The notes under the pieces are model-generated. The model saw nothing but the letters and a program-made list of their open reading frames with translations, ran no database searches and had not been told where the DNA came from. The position numbers and the translations under genes were made by a program. This document shows positions 52,886-62,099 of a stretch of DNA of 64,000 bases, in pieces. How positions within the stretch are numbered: the first letter of the stretch is position 1; each line of letters begins with the position of its first letter. Source of the stretch: an uncultured Lachnospiraceae bacterium (GTDB lineage: Bacteria > Bacillota > Clostridia > Lachnospirales > Anaerotignaceae); contig CALWKY010000034.1 of assembly GCA_944381395.1 (NCBI GenBank), positions 1 through 64,000 of the forward strand, written 5' to 3'.

Positions 52886-55195
52886 ATGTTGAAACGACCA
52901 CTTTTTGATTTCGTTATATTTGCGATTTGTGGAATTTATTTAAGACTGGGCACATCAAATTTGATGTGTCTGGTCTTTTTCTTTTTCATGGCATATTTTA
53001 TTTCGCAAATCGTGAAAGATGGATATAAAAGAATCCTTCCTCTTTTTGTACTCGCTTTACTGCTTGGATATCTTTTGTCAGGCAGTGCAGAAAAATCTAT
53101 GTCGGAAGATCCGGTAGAAAATGAGGCTGTTTCTGGAATTGGTATCGTATATGATATTGGTAAAACCAGCAGTGGAAATGTGAAACTAAAAGTCAAAGGT
53201 ACCGTTGATGATCCTGACTTTCATAATGAAACAGTCACACTTTATATGATTCATTCAGAAGCAGATGGAATTTCCATTGGCGATGAAGTCAAATTCTTTG
53301 GTACTTTAACATCATTTTCTATGCCGTCTTTGCCTACTGGATATCATGAGAAATTGTATTTGGTTACCAGAGGTTATGATGCGAAATTTTATCCAGATAC
53401 TTTGGAACGGACAGGTAATGTTGCGCACAATTTAATACTGTTCTTTTGCACACTGAATGAAAAAGTGCAAGACGCTTTTGATCGTCATTTATCTTCTGAT
53501 GATGCCGCTATGGTAAAAGCATTAGTAACGGGCGACCGGGATGATCTGAGCCAAAGTACGAAAGACTTGTTTATTCAGGCTGGTATTTTCCATATTTTAT
53601 GTATTTCTGGTCTACATATTTCTTTCCTGTTATTTTTCGTGGAGCATTTTCTTCAGATTATTTTGCATTTATCCGGTAAGAAAAGTACGCCCATTACCAT
53701 TTTGTTTAGTATTTTCTTTCTGTTGTTTGTTGGATTCACACCATCTGTCATTCGTGCGGTTATTATGGCAGATATGATGCTAATCGGAAAGTGTATCGGA
53801 GAAGAACCGGATAGTATGACCAACCTTGGGATTGCAGCGTTGATTATTCTATGTTTTCAACCGCTTTATCTATTTGATGCAGGATTTTTACTTTCCTTCG
53901 GAACCATGTTTGGCATTATACTAATCCGGGAAAAGGCAGATACTCTGCATAAAAAGGAAACATTGGCGGAACGTTGTTTCACCTCTATTGGTATGACAGC
54001 CCGGATTACAGTATTTACTTTTCCTATGGTCGCTTACTTTTATAGCGCAATTTCTACGGTAAGCGTACTAACGAATTTAATATTAGTGCCATTTACCGGT
54101 GTTTTGCTTTTAACTTCTGTTCTTCTGGGAATATGCAGTTTTATCTGTCCTCCCATAACAACAGTACTGGCAGTTCTGGTTCATGGAATGATATCTTTCT
54201 TTGAAACAGGCTGTCATATTGCGCTTTCTATACCATACGGATATTTACTGACTGGTTCTCCAACCATAGAAGAAACTATATTGTTTTATCTTTTCTTCCT
54301 TGCAGTATTTTGGGATTGGGAAGATGAAAGAAAAGCATTCTTTACACCCATCGTAACATGTATTTTATTGTGTATTTGTTTACTGGCAAATCCACTTTTC
54401 ATCCAAGCAGATACCATTGCTTTTCTGTCTGTAGGGCAAGGTGATGCAACAGTCATCATTACAGCAGACCGCAGAGCCTATGTCATAGATGGAGGAGGTG
54501 TTTATGGTAGATCTCTTGGCAACAATACAGGTGAAACAGTCATCATACCGTATTTAGAATCTCAAGGTATTACAAAGATTTCTGGTGTATTTGTGACTCA
54601 TCCGGATAGTGATCACGCAACGGGTATATTGGAAATTTTAGATGGATATCCGGTAGAGGCGGTTTATATTGCCGATTATCCCTATGAGGAAGGAGAAATA
54701 TGGACTCTTTTACAAGAAACCATAGCAAAAAATGAAATTCCGTTATATACTATAAAAGAATCAGATGTTGCTTATTTAGATGATCAGCGGAAAATAGAAT
54801 GTCTGGCACCACAAAACGATCAACTAGGTGCAGATGATAATATGGGTTCCTTAGTACTGCGCTATACTTATGGAGAAGAATCTGTTTTATTGATGGGTGA
54901 TTTACCGCAAGGAGGGGAAGAATACCTTCCAAGAGAGGAGCTTTCTGCACAAATTTTGAAAGTCAGTCATCATGGTTCAAAAAACGCGACTTCTTCTGCA
55001 TTTCTGGACAATGTAAATGGAGAAGTAGCAATCATTTCCCGTGGCAGCCATAATATTTACGGACATCCCCACGAGGAAACAATAGAACGCTTAGAAGAAC
55101 ATCGTTATGAAATTTATGATACAGCCATAGATGGAAGCATATTTATTTCTTTGCGTCCCAACACTTATCGGATCCAGACCATGAAGGAATGGTAA
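52886..55195 (+). CDS. comEC: DNA internalisation / competence channel ComEC
   Basis: Polytopic protein of 769 residues forming the channel for single-stranded DNA uptake. Order: N-terminal TMs with an extracellular OB-like DUF4131 region (to about 190), the competence domain with FHILCISGLHISFL and many TMs (about 220-490), then a metallo-beta-lactamase-like domain (about 510-769) with FLSVGQGDATVI, THPDSDHATGIL and VSHHGSKNATSSAF. The metal residues are intact, so the nuclease-like domain may be active. ATG 52886 follows AAGGGGAACG. comEA is upstream; comFA or pilus genes are not in view. Confidence 0.95.
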   Translation: MLKRPLFDFVIFAICGIYLRLGTSNLMCLVFFFFMAYFISQIVKDGYKRILPLFVLALLLGYLLSGSAEKSMSEDPVENEAVSGIGIVYDIGKTSSGNVKLKVKGTVDDPDFHNETVTLYMIHSEADGISIGDEVKFFGTLTSFSMPSLPTGYHEKLYLVTRGYDAKFYPDTLERTGNVAHNLILFFCTLNEKVQDAFDRHLSSDDAAMVKALVTGDRDDLSQSTKDLFIQAGIFHILCISGLHISFLLFFVEHFLQIILHLSGKKSTPITILFSIFFLLFVGFTPSVIRAVIMADMMLIGKCIGEEPDSMTNLGIAALIILCFQPLYLFDAGFLLSFGTMFGIILIREKADTLHKKETLAERCFTSIGMTARITVFTFPMVAYFYSAISTVSVLTNLILVPFTGVLLLTSVLLGICSFICPPITTVLAVLVHGMISFFETGCHIALSIPYGYLLTGSPTIEETILFYLFFLAVFWDWEDERKAFFTPIVTCILLCICLLANPLFIQADTIAFLSVGQGDATVIITADRRAYVIDGGGVYGRSLGNNTGETVIIPYLESQGITKISGVFVTHPDSDHATGILEILDGYPVEAVYIADYPYEEGEIWTLLQETIAKNEIPLYTIKESDVAYLDDQRKIECLAPQNDQLGADDNMGSLVLRYTYGEESVLLMGDLPQGGEEYLPREELSAQILKVSHHGSKNATSSAFLDNVNGEVAIISRGSHNIYGHPHEETIERLEEHRYEIYDTAIDGSIFISLRPNTYRIQTMKEW

Positions 55196-55200
55196 TTTCT

Positions 55201-56193
55201 ATGAAAGAATTAAAGGCACAAATTAAAAATAAAACGTTTTCTCGATGTTATTTATTTTATGGAACAGAGGAATATCTGAAAAAAAGTTATGAAACAGCTT
55301 TGACAAAAGCCATGATCCCCGCAGACGCAGAAACGATGAATCATGATTACTTTATTGAAAAAGACGCAGTTGCCGCTGCCATTATGGATGCCGCAGAAAC
55401 ATTACCTTTTTTAAATGATATGCGTCTGGTAACAGTAAGAAATAGTGATTTTTTTCGAAAAGGCGGCAGAAAAGAGGAAGGGGAAAAATTGCGTGCTTGG
55501 CTGGAAACAATTCCAGAAACAACCTGCTTATTGTTTGTAGAAGAACAAGCAGAAAAGAGCAATGCTCTTTATAAAGCTGTTGCAAAAATGGGAAAAGTGG
55601 TAGAATTTTCAACTGCTACGGAGAAAGAGCTGAGCAGTTGGCTGCAAAAAGAATGTAAAGCTGCGAAAACTGTGATGACAAATGCAGAGGCAGTTTCATT
55701 CTTACGCTATGTAGGAGGGGATATGGAGCAGCTTTCCAGAGAGCTTTCCAAGCTGTTGGATTACTGTGGCGGACGTACCATCACAAAAGAGGATATGGAA
55801 GCAGTCTGTACGCCTTCTTTCGAAGCGAAAGTATTTGATTTGGTAAAAGCAGTGGCAAACCACCGTTGTGATCAAGCTTTGCTCTTATATCATCGCCTGT
55901 TGGATGGAAAAGAATCTCCGTATTTGATTCTATCTATGATGGCAAGACAATTCCGTTTTATTTTGCAGGCAAATGGGTTGAGCCAAAAAGGATTGACCAA
56001 TGAAGAAATTGCCCAGCAGTTATCTGTACAGGAATTTGCAGTACGGGAATATCTCAGACAGGGAAAAACCTTTGCAGAAAGTACCCTGAAGCAGGCAATT
56101 GCAGATTGCTTACAGGCGGATTTAGATATTAAAAGCGGTCGCATTACAGATGAAGCAGCAGTAGAGTTATTTTTAATTCGTTATAGCAAGTAA
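55201..56193 (+). CDS. holA: DNA polymerase III delta subunit
   Basis: Clamp-loader subunit that opens the beta clamp; 330 residues. It starts FSRCYLFYGTEEYLKKSY, the N-terminal nucleotide-fold signature of HolA, and continues with SNALYKAVAKMGKVVEF, VGGDMEQLSRELSKLLDYCG and ILSMMARQFRFILQ. It follows comEC, as in many Firmicutes (comEC-holA, then usually rpsT, which is not here). ATG 55201 is preferred; ATG 55189 overlaps comEC and abuts the SD-like AAGGA. Confidence 0.95.
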   Translation: MKELKAQIKNKTFSRCYLFYGTEEYLKKSYETALTKAMIPADAETMNHDYFIEKDAVAAAIMDAAETLPFLNDMRLVTVRNSDFFRKGGRKEEGEKLRAWLETIPETTCLLFVEEQAEKSNALYKAVAKMGKVVEFSTATEKELSSWLQKECKAAKTVMTNAEAVSFLRYVGGDMEQLSRELSKLLDYCGGRTITKEDMEAVCTPSFEAKVFDLVKAVANHRCDQALLLYHRLLDGKESPYLILSMMARQFRFILQANGLSQKGLTNEEIAQQLSVQEFAVREYLRQGKTFAESTLKQAIADCLQADLDIKSGRITDEAAVELFLIRYSK

Positions 56194-56196
56194 ATA

Positions 56197-56233
56197 AAAA
56201 GCGGTACGATTCATAAAATCGTATCGCTTTTTT
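56197..56233 (+). terminator. Terminator after holA
   Basis: AAAAGCG(G)TACGATT pairs with AATCGTA(T)CGCTTTT, followed by a T-run. Confidence 0.9.
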
Positions 56234-56257
56234 CGTCATATTCATTTGAAATACAAT

Positions 56258-56294
56258 AAAAAAGAGTACGAATATTTTGTTCGTACTCTTTTTT
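56258..56294 (-). terminator. Terminator of the TlpA-like gene
   Basis: AAAAAAGAGTACGAA (56258-56272) pairs with its complement (56280-56294). Symmetrical, so it works in both directions; it sits just past the minus-strand stop. Confidence 0.88.
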
Positions 56295-56296
56295 AT

Positions 56297-57328
56297 TTAA
56301 GACTCTAAGTTTTCTAAAACTTTTTCAATGGCACTCATATAGCCGTCCTTCGTTTGTGTTCCTTGGATTTGGTCGCCTAACAGAACACCATCTTTATCTA
56401 CAAAAACAGTGGTAGGTAAGCCTTCCAAGTTACTTACCACCCAATTTGCAAGGGAAGTATTGGGAATGATAGAATCGAAAGTAGCGCCCGCTTCTTCTAA
56501 AGCGCTCTTTGCAGTTGCTTCATTTTCATCAGAAGGCGTATCAATGATCACTTGAATCAAATTCACATTAGGATAGTCTTTTTGCAGCTGTTCATAGCAT
56601 GCTTGCAGCTCTGCCAAGTCATTGATGTCAGGATAGCAGTAAGATGCCCAGAAATTAACCATGGTTACATCATAATCTTCAAATACAGTAGAATCGATAT
56701 AATGCTCGTCCAATGTGGTAGTAGCAAAACTCAGTTTGTTTTCAGTAGCTGCAGAAGCAGATCCTTCGGAATTTTCTTCGCTTTCCTGCTGTACTAAAGA
56801 TTCATCCGGCTTGGATGTTTTTATAGATGCAAGAATATTTGGCAGTTCTTCCAACAAACTATGATATACTGCTTGCTGTTCTTCCGTAAAAACGCTCATG
56901 CTATATGTCCAATCCTGCAAGAAGTAGAAATGGAATCCATCAACGGAAGAAAGTTCTTCTATCGTAGAGAACTGCTCTAATTCACTGTCCAACACACCGT
57001 CTGTATCATTTTCCTCTCGTACAACAGCCAGCTCAAATAAGCCTGCACACAATTGTTCAAAAGGCGTCTCAGAAGAAAGATCGTTTAAAGCATCCATATT
57101 TTCGTCTGGTGCGTAGTAATAAAGAACTTTCGCATAAATATCTCCTTGCGTGTTAACAGAAGAAATGGGGAAAATATTGGCATCCTCGTTATCAACCCAG
57201 CTGGCAGGGATGGTGTAACTTAAGCCGCATTCTTTTAATGTTACTTCATCACCCTTTGCTGTACCACACCCTGTAAAAGCAGAAATCATAAGGAGCGCAG
57301 CAAAAAAGCAGGATAATAATCTTTTCAT
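56297..57328 (-). CDS. Lipoprotein with TlpA/redoxin-like C-terminal domain
   Basis: A 343-residue lipoprotein (lipobox ending FTGC, Cys21). The N-terminal domain (about 28-170) is unassigned; the C-terminal 140 residues have a thioredoxin fold: VTMVNFWASYCYPDINDL, LIQVIIDTPSDENEA and the cis-Pro loop LEGLPTTVFVDKDG. The active site reads Cys231-Tyr-Pro-Asp234, so the second Cys of the usual CxxC is missing, which argues against ordinary disulfide exchange. The neighbouring divergent two-component operon may be functionally linked; this is not shown. Confidence 0.8.
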   Translation of the reverse strand: MKRLLSCFFAALLMISAFTGCGTAKGDEVTLKECGLSYTIPASWVDNEDANIFPISSVNTQGDIYAKVLYYYAPDENMDALNDLSSETPFEQLCAGLFELAVVREENDTDGVLDSELEQFSTIEELSSVDGFHFYFLQDWTYSMSVFTEEQQAVYHSLLEELPNILASIKTSKPDESLVQQESEENSEGSASAATENKLSFATTTLDEHYIDSTVFEDYDVTMVNFWASYCYPDINDLAELQACYEQLQKDYPNVNLIQVIIDTPSDENEATAKSALEEAGATFDSIIPNTSLANWVVSNLEGLPTTVFVDKDGVLLGDQIQGTQTKDGYMSAIEKVLENLES

Positions 57329-57484
57329 GATAATACCTCCATAATAAGAAAATTTGTGTTATATTATAAGCATTTTTTTATTTAAAATCAATGATTCGTT
57401 TTTTTGTTTTTCTTAATGATTTTTTAATGCACAGGCAATGGGCATTTAAGAACGCTACTATATGCTGAAAAAGAAGAAATATGC

Positions 57485-57513
57485 AGGACAAAATATGTTT
57501 TTGCTGGTATAAT
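57485..57513 (+). promoter_or_regulatory. Promoter of second two-component operon
   Basis: Extended -10 TGG-TATAAT (TATAAT at 57508-57513). AGGACA (57485-57490) at 17 bp matches TTGACA at four positions. Confidence 0.6.
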
Positions 57514-57540
57514 ATTATCAGCAGAAAGGGGGAAATACAG

Positions 57541-58227
57541 TTGAATGGAAAAAAGATTCTGCTGGTAGAAGATGAGGTAAAATTAGCCAGATTTATTGAA
57601 TTAGAACTGCAGTATGAAGGATATGAAGTAACTGTTTGCCACAATGGTCGAGAAGGCATGGAAAAAGCACAGGAGAATACCTATGACATGATCCTGTTAG
57701 ACCTGATGCTGCCCGGATTAAACGGTATTGAAATATGCCGGCGCATTAGAAAAATATCTGATGTACCCATTATCATGCTTACAGCAAAAGATGAAGTGAT
57801 GGACAAGGTTGCGGGCTTAGATAGCGGCGCAGACGATTATATGACTAAACCTTTCGCGATTGAAGAGCTTTTGGCAAGAATGCGTGCTGCATTTCGCCAT
57901 CATGGTGCTCCTAATGCCAAAAAGCCTATTCTTTCTGTACAAGATTTGACCATAGATGTGGAAAAACGTCAGGTAAAAGTGGGAGAAGATGTGATTGAAC
58001 TGACAAAAAAAGAATATGAATTGCTTTTGTTCTTAGTACAGAATAAAGATATTGTTTTGAGCAGAGAACAAATTCTGAATCAAGTATGGGGATATAGTTA
58101 CATTGGGGAAACAAATGTAGTAGATGTTTACATTCGTTATCTTCGGACGAAAATTGACGAAGTTTATGGAAAGAAATATATTCATACCATTCGGGGTGTA
58201 GGGTACTATGTCAAAGACGAAGCATAA
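57541..58227 (+). CDS. OmpR/PhoB-family response regulator
   Basis: A 228-residue regulator. The receiver has LLVEDEVKLARFIELEL, the phospho-Asp in MILLDLMLPGLNG, TAKDEVMDK and DDYMTKPF. The winged helix ends ETNVVDVYIRYLRTKIDE and IRGVGYYVK, resembling the ArlR/CsrR group. The start is TTG 57541, 8 nt after AAAGGGGG; no in-frame ATG is near. It overlaps the kinase gene by 20 bp. Confidence 0.93.
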   Translation: MNGKKILLVEDEVKLARFIELELQYEGYEVTVCHNGREGMEKAQENTYDMILLDLMLPGLNGIEICRRIRKISDVPIIMLTAKDEVMDKVAGLDSGADDYMTKPFAIEELLARMRAAFRHHGAPNAKKPILSVQDLTIDVEKRQVKVGEDVIELTKKEYELLLFLVQNKDIVLSREQILNQVWGYSYIGETNVVDVYIRYLRTKIDEVYGKKYIHTIRGVGYYVKDEA

Positions 58228-59704
58228 AAAACCATTACACGGTTTTTTCTTTATTACCATTACTAAAAAGATCGCTTTAATTTATGGCGGTCTTTTTTCC
58301 CTGTCTTTGATGCTGCTCTCATCTTTGCTGCTGTTTAATATATCTACCATACAGGAAAGCAGTTTAAAGCGAGAATTATCTCAAACAGTTAATATTTTGG
58401 AAAACTATGTGGTATCCGGAAATCAACTTAGCAACAGCGCATTAGAAGGATTGCAAACAAATCAATTTGTAGAAATTAGTGTGATTGATTTTACAACAAA
58501 TGAGATGTATGCAACTTATGGGGATGAAACCGCACAAGTAGATGAAATACTTCTGCATTTACCGGAATACAATTCCCCATTGTCCGGTTTAATACCGGAA
58601 AATGCAGGAGTTTCTGAAATATCGGAAGAGGAAAATTTTTCAGGAACTGGGCGTAATTTTACCATGGATAGTTCTAATAATCAAAAACTATTGGTTAACA
58701 GTAAATCCTTTGTTTATAATGGTCATGAATATTTAGCACTGGCACTGAAAGTGATTGATTCCACAGGTAATGATTTCGTAATGAAATCTATTTTCCGCAG
58801 AATACTTTTCATTGATTTAATTGGAATCATTTGCTCATTTTTAGTTGGTTTATATATTAGCCAAAAAATATTACACCCTATGGATCAGATACGCACAATG
58901 GCAGAAATGATCAGTATCGAGGATCTGAGTCAGCGTCTTCCGGTAGATGGTCCTGATGATGAAATGAAAGAATTAAAAATTACTTTTAACTCTATGATTG
59001 CCAGACTTGAAGAATCTTTTCAAAAACAGAACCAATTTGTTTCAGATGCTTCCCATGAATTGCGTACACCCATTGCTGTCATCCGGGGTTATGCGAATTT
59101 AATTAACCGTTGGGGTAAGAGTGATACTTCTATTTTACAGGAGTCCATCGATTCCATTATTTCTGAAACGGATCACATGAATGTATTGATTAAACAGCTC
59201 ATCTTTTTAGCAAAAGGTGATAAAAACATGCTCCATACAGAGATGGTGCCTATTAACCTAAAAGATATTGCGCAGGAAATTTTGCAGGAAATAGAAATTA
59301 TGGAAATAGACCGCATCGTTACCTTGAATGTCAAAGAGGATGTTACCATATTAGGCGATGCAGATATGCTGAAACAGCTGATGAATATACACTTAGAAAA
59401 TGCAGTAAAGTATAGCAAAGATGGTAGCTTGATTGAAATTCGTGTGTGGAAAGATGAAAAAAATGCTTACATTTCTATTCAAGATCACGGAGTTGGTATC
59501 AGTACAGATGATCAAAAAATGATCTTCGACCGTTTTTATCGAGCAGATAAATCACGGAATAAAGAGATTCCAGGAAACGGCTTAGGACTTTCCATTGCTT
59601 CTTGGATTGCACAGGCGCATAATGGGACCATACAAGTGAAAAGTACACTTAATGAAGGCTCTTGTTTTACCGATGTTTTCCCTTTATTTTTTGAAAAAAA
59701 ATAA
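58208..59704 (+). CDS. Sensor histidine kinase (ArlS-like)
   Basis: A 498-residue kinase: TM1 (IALIYGGLFSLSLMLLSSLL), an extracytoplasmic region of about 150 residues, TM2 (IDLIGIICSFLVGLYI), HAMP, HisKA box SDASHELRTPIAVIRGYANL, and ATPase boxes ENAVKYSKDGS, DHGVGIS and GNGLGLSI. Domain layout and the pairing with an ArlR-like regulator suggest envelope or adhesion control, but the signal is unknown. GGGGTGTAGGG upstream could serve as SD for ATG 58208. The transcript runs into repeat copy B. Confidence 0.92.
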   Translation: MSKTKHKKPLHGFFFITITKKIALIYGGLFSLSLMLLSSLLLFNISTIQESSLKRELSQTVNILENYVVSGNQLSNSALEGLQTNQFVEISVIDFTTNEMYATYGDETAQVDEILLHLPEYNSPLSGLIPENAGVSEISEEENFSGTGRNFTMDSSNNQKLLVNSKSFVYNGHEYLALALKVIDSTGNDFVMKSIFRRILFIDLIGIICSFLVGLYISQKILHPMDQIRTMAEMISIEDLSQRLPVDGPDDEMKELKITFNSMIARLEESFQKQNQFVSDASHELRTPIAVIRGYANLINRWGKSDTSILQESIDSIISETDHMNVLIKQLIFLAKGDKNMLHTEMVPINLKDIAQEILQEIEIMEIDRIVTLNVKEDVTILGDADMLKQLMNIHLENAVKYSKDGSLIEIRVWKDEKNAYISIQDHGVGISTDDQKMIFDRFYRADKSRNKEIPGNGLGLSIASWIAQAHNGTIQVKSTLNEGSCFTDVFPLFFEKK

Positions 59705-59732
59705 TAAACCAGAACTGACGAAAGGCTTTCCA

Positions 59733-59870
59733 TAAGAAAAGTAAAAATAGCTGAAATCTTTATCACAGTAAGGATTTCAGCTATCTCATTTTTATCTGTG
59801 CGTTTTTTTCTAAAGACAGCCATCGCAATTTCCCTTAAGAAATCAAAAAAACATTTGTTTAAGAAGAGCT
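59733..59870 (+). repeat. Intergenic repeat element, copy B (downstream of kinase gene)
   Basis: Second copy of the element at 22755-22896. The hairpin arms ATAGCTGAAATC (59747-59758) and GATTTCAGCTAT (59773-59784) form a perfect 12-bp stem. The 30-nt CTGAAAT-to-ATTTCAG span and the 15-nt gap equal those of copy A. The core is 59804-59843, and the tail CTTAAG...TTTAAG can form a weak stem. The outer arm bases differ from copy A but still pair. The hairpin probably also terminates the kinase transcript. Confidence 0.75.
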
Positions 59871-59937
59871 TGATTTAGCTCAATTTTTTTGCATGTTTGT
59901 ACCATTGTCCTCATAAATTGAATGTGAGGTGATCATC

Positions 59938-60288
59938 ATGGCAGACAGAAGGAAAACTTATCCCTACCGAACAAACCGCATGCGAAAAAAAAGAGGACGA
60001 GAGCCTGATCCAGAAGGTGCACTTTTTTTCTTTCGTTGTTATGTAACAGCTGTAATTGTAATTTGCTTATTTGTTATCGGTCTATTCCATAGTGAAACTT
60101 CTGAATTCGTTGTAAACCAGATAAAAGAAGTGATCAGCCAAAATATTTCCAAAGAAGAAATCGCTGCTTTTGCGGAATCCATCGTATCATTTGGGAAAGA
60201 CTCCACATTACAGACTTTTTTCCTGGAAGATAGCGAGGAAGAAAATGTACTTCTGCCGGAGAGTGAAATGAAGACTCCAGAAGCATAA
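59938..60288 (+). CDS. Small single-pass membrane protein of unknown function
   Basis: A 116-residue protein: a very basic N-terminus (ADRRKTYPYRTNRMRKKRGR), one TM (FFFRCYVTAVIVICLFVIGL), then an acidic outer part of about 60 residues. The topology suggests the C-terminus is outside. I recognise no family. GAGGTGAT precedes ATG 59938; an in-frame GTG at 59929 lies inside that SD. Its position before RNase E/G, where other Clostridia can have spoIVFA/FB and radical SAM genes, makes a remnant or functional analogue of a SpoIVFA-like protein conceivable, but sequence support is lacking. Confidence 0.65.
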   Translation: MADRRKTYPYRTNRMRKKRGREPDPEGALFFFRCYVTAVIVICLFVIGLFHSETSEFVVNQIKEVISQNISKEEIAAFAESIVSFGKDSTLQTFFLEDSEEENVLLPESEMKTPEA

Positions 60289-60293
60289 TTTTG

Positions 60294-60328
60294 AAAGCAT
60301 CTGAATTTATTTCAGATGCTTTTTTTAT
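60294..60328 (+). terminator. Terminator after small membrane protein gene
   Basis: AAAGCATCTGAA, TTTAT loop, TTCAGATGCTTT, then a T-run. Confidence 0.9.
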
Positions 60329-60439
60329 CGTAGCCAAGTTGTGTTAAACCTTGCATTGACTGTACTGCAAAAAAATAGTGCATTTTTTGAATGGATAAGG
60401 TATGATGAAGAAAAAGCAAATAGAAATTGAGGTGAATTC

Positions 60440-61873
60440 ATGAAACGTGTTTTAATCAGTTATTCTCCATTTCAAACAGCTATTGCGCTAATGGAGAATG
60501 GGGAATTGATTGAATTACAATATACCAGTTCTCGCAGAACTTCATTGGTAGGCAATATATACTTGGGCAGAGTAGAGGCAGTACAGCCCAATCTACAAGC
60601 TGCTTTTGTGCAGATTGGAACTGAAAAAAATGCCTATTTTTATTATGGAAATCATCGCGCGGCTTCCGATACGGAAAAAAACAAACGACGTCCGAAAGTT
60701 GGCGATACTATTTTAGTGCAGGTAACAAAAGACGCTGTAGGATTAAAAGGTGCTGTTGTTACAGATCAGATTTCCTTAACTGGCAGATTTTTGGTTTTGT
60801 TGCCCAATGAGCCTGGTGAAATTGGTATTTCTGCAAAAATTCAGCAAAATGAAGAACGAAACCGGATTCATTGTATTCTAGAAGAAATTCTTCCCTCTGA
60901 ATATGGTGTCATTGTTCGCACCAATGGTAAAGGAAAAGACAAAGAGACCTATATGGAGGAATTAACCTCTTTACTGGAAAAAAAGAAAATATTAGATTAT
61001 GCGGCTTACCAAAAAGCACCTGCATTGATTTTAGGAGAAGACCGCCCCTGGGCAATTGCCGTTCGTGATTTTTTCTCACCTGATCTGGATGAATTTGTAG
61101 TAGATAATCTCAAGATTTATCAAGAAATGCGGCAAATGGGATATTTTGATGGCAAAGGACAACCGAAACTGATTTTACATCAAGAAAAAATACCACTGTT
61201 TGATTCTTATTTTATAGAAAGCAAACGGAAAAAGGCTCTAGACCGGAAAGTTTGGTTAAAAAGCGGAGGTTTCTTAGTCATAGAGCAAACAGAAGCGCTT
61301 GCAGTTATCGATGTAAATACAGGGAAATCTGCTGGAAAAGGTGATCTGGAAAAGCATAACTTAAAAGTAAATTTAGAAGCAGCAAATGAGGCAGCCGCAC
61401 AAATCCGTTTGCGTAATCTGTCTGGTATTATCATTATTGATTTTATTGATATGGTAGACAAAGAAAACCAACTGCGCTTACGCAAGCAGTTAGAAGATGC
61501 CGTACGAAAAGATCGCATGAAAACAATGGTAATTGGTGCCACAGAACTGGGGCTTATGCAATTAACCAGAAAAAAAGTAAATCCACCGCTGGAAGAACAA
61601 ATTTGCTGTCCATGTCCTGTTTGCGAAGGAACCGGAAAGAAATATTCCATCGATTATCTAACAGGTGAGATTTACCGTGAAATTCTAAGACTATTTCAAA
61701 GTACCATTTATAATGAAATCTTTTTAGAAGGAGAACGGGGACTTCTTTGTGCTTTTCAAAAGAAAATGCCAGAAATGGAAGCAGAATTTGCAAAATACGG
61801 CTCTGTATACATACAAGAATCCGAATTTGCCGCATATGGGGAATATAAATTGACCGGTAAGAAAAAAAAGTAA
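60440..61873 (+). CDS. rng: Ribonuclease E/G family protein
   Basis: Endoribonuclease of 477 residues, RNase G size without the long RNase E scaffold tail. An S1 domain (about 35-125: LVGNIYLGRVEAVQPNLQAA, FVQIGTEKNAYFYY) precedes the DNase-I-like catalytic domain with metal-binding Asp in LAVIDVNTGKSAG and IIIIDFIDM, and the zinc-link CPVCEGTGKKYS. SD GAGGTGA. In many Clostridia rplU-ysxB-rpmA follow this gene; here the next gene is rny, encoding a second endoribonuclease. Confidence 0.95.
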   Translation: MKRVLISYSPFQTAIALMENGELIELQYTSSRRTSLVGNIYLGRVEAVQPNLQAAFVQIGTEKNAYFYYGNHRAASDTEKNKRRPKVGDTILVQVTKDAVGLKGAVVTDQISLTGRFLVLLPNEPGEIGISAKIQQNEERNRIHCILEEILPSEYGVIVRTNGKGKDKETYMEELTSLLEKKKILDYAAYQKAPALILGEDRPWAIAVRDFFSPDLDEFVVDNLKIYQEMRQMGYFDGKGQPKLILHQEKIPLFDSYFIESKRKKALDRKVWLKSGGFLVIEQTEALAVIDVNTGKSAGKGDLEKHNLKVNLEAANEAAAQIRLRNLSGIIIIDFIDMVDKENQLRLRKQLEDAVRKDRMKTMVIGATELGLMQLTRKKVNPPLEEQICCPCPVCEGTGKKYSIDYLTGEIYREILRLFQSTIYNEIFLEGERGLLCAFQKKMPEMEAEFAKYGSVYIQESEFAAYGEYKLTGKKKK

Positions 61874-61971
61874 TAATTGTTAAAAAACCACAAAATTTTC
61901 AATTAGAACGCTTGAATTTCTATCGTTAAATGGTTCATTCTTTTTCAATATGGGGGAAGAATGGAAAATCC

Positions 61972-62000
61972 TTGACATTATTTCTATGAAGCTTTAGAAT
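61972..62000 (+). promoter_or_regulatory. Promoter of rny
   Basis: TTGACA (61972-61977), 17 bp, TAGAAT (61995-62000). Confidence 0.8.
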
Positions 62001-62099
62001 AATATGTGTGTTTTCCATGCACATCGTCTTGTTTTTATGGAATAATGATAATTTGCACATTGAAAAATGAATATAGGGGAGGTGTTTTTCATAGAACAG

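Noticed and set aside
59536-59823. Minus-strand 95-codon ORF starting in repeat copy B
   Set aside because: It runs antisense through the kinase gene. The equivalent reading in copy A stops after 10 codons, and the differences change amino acids.
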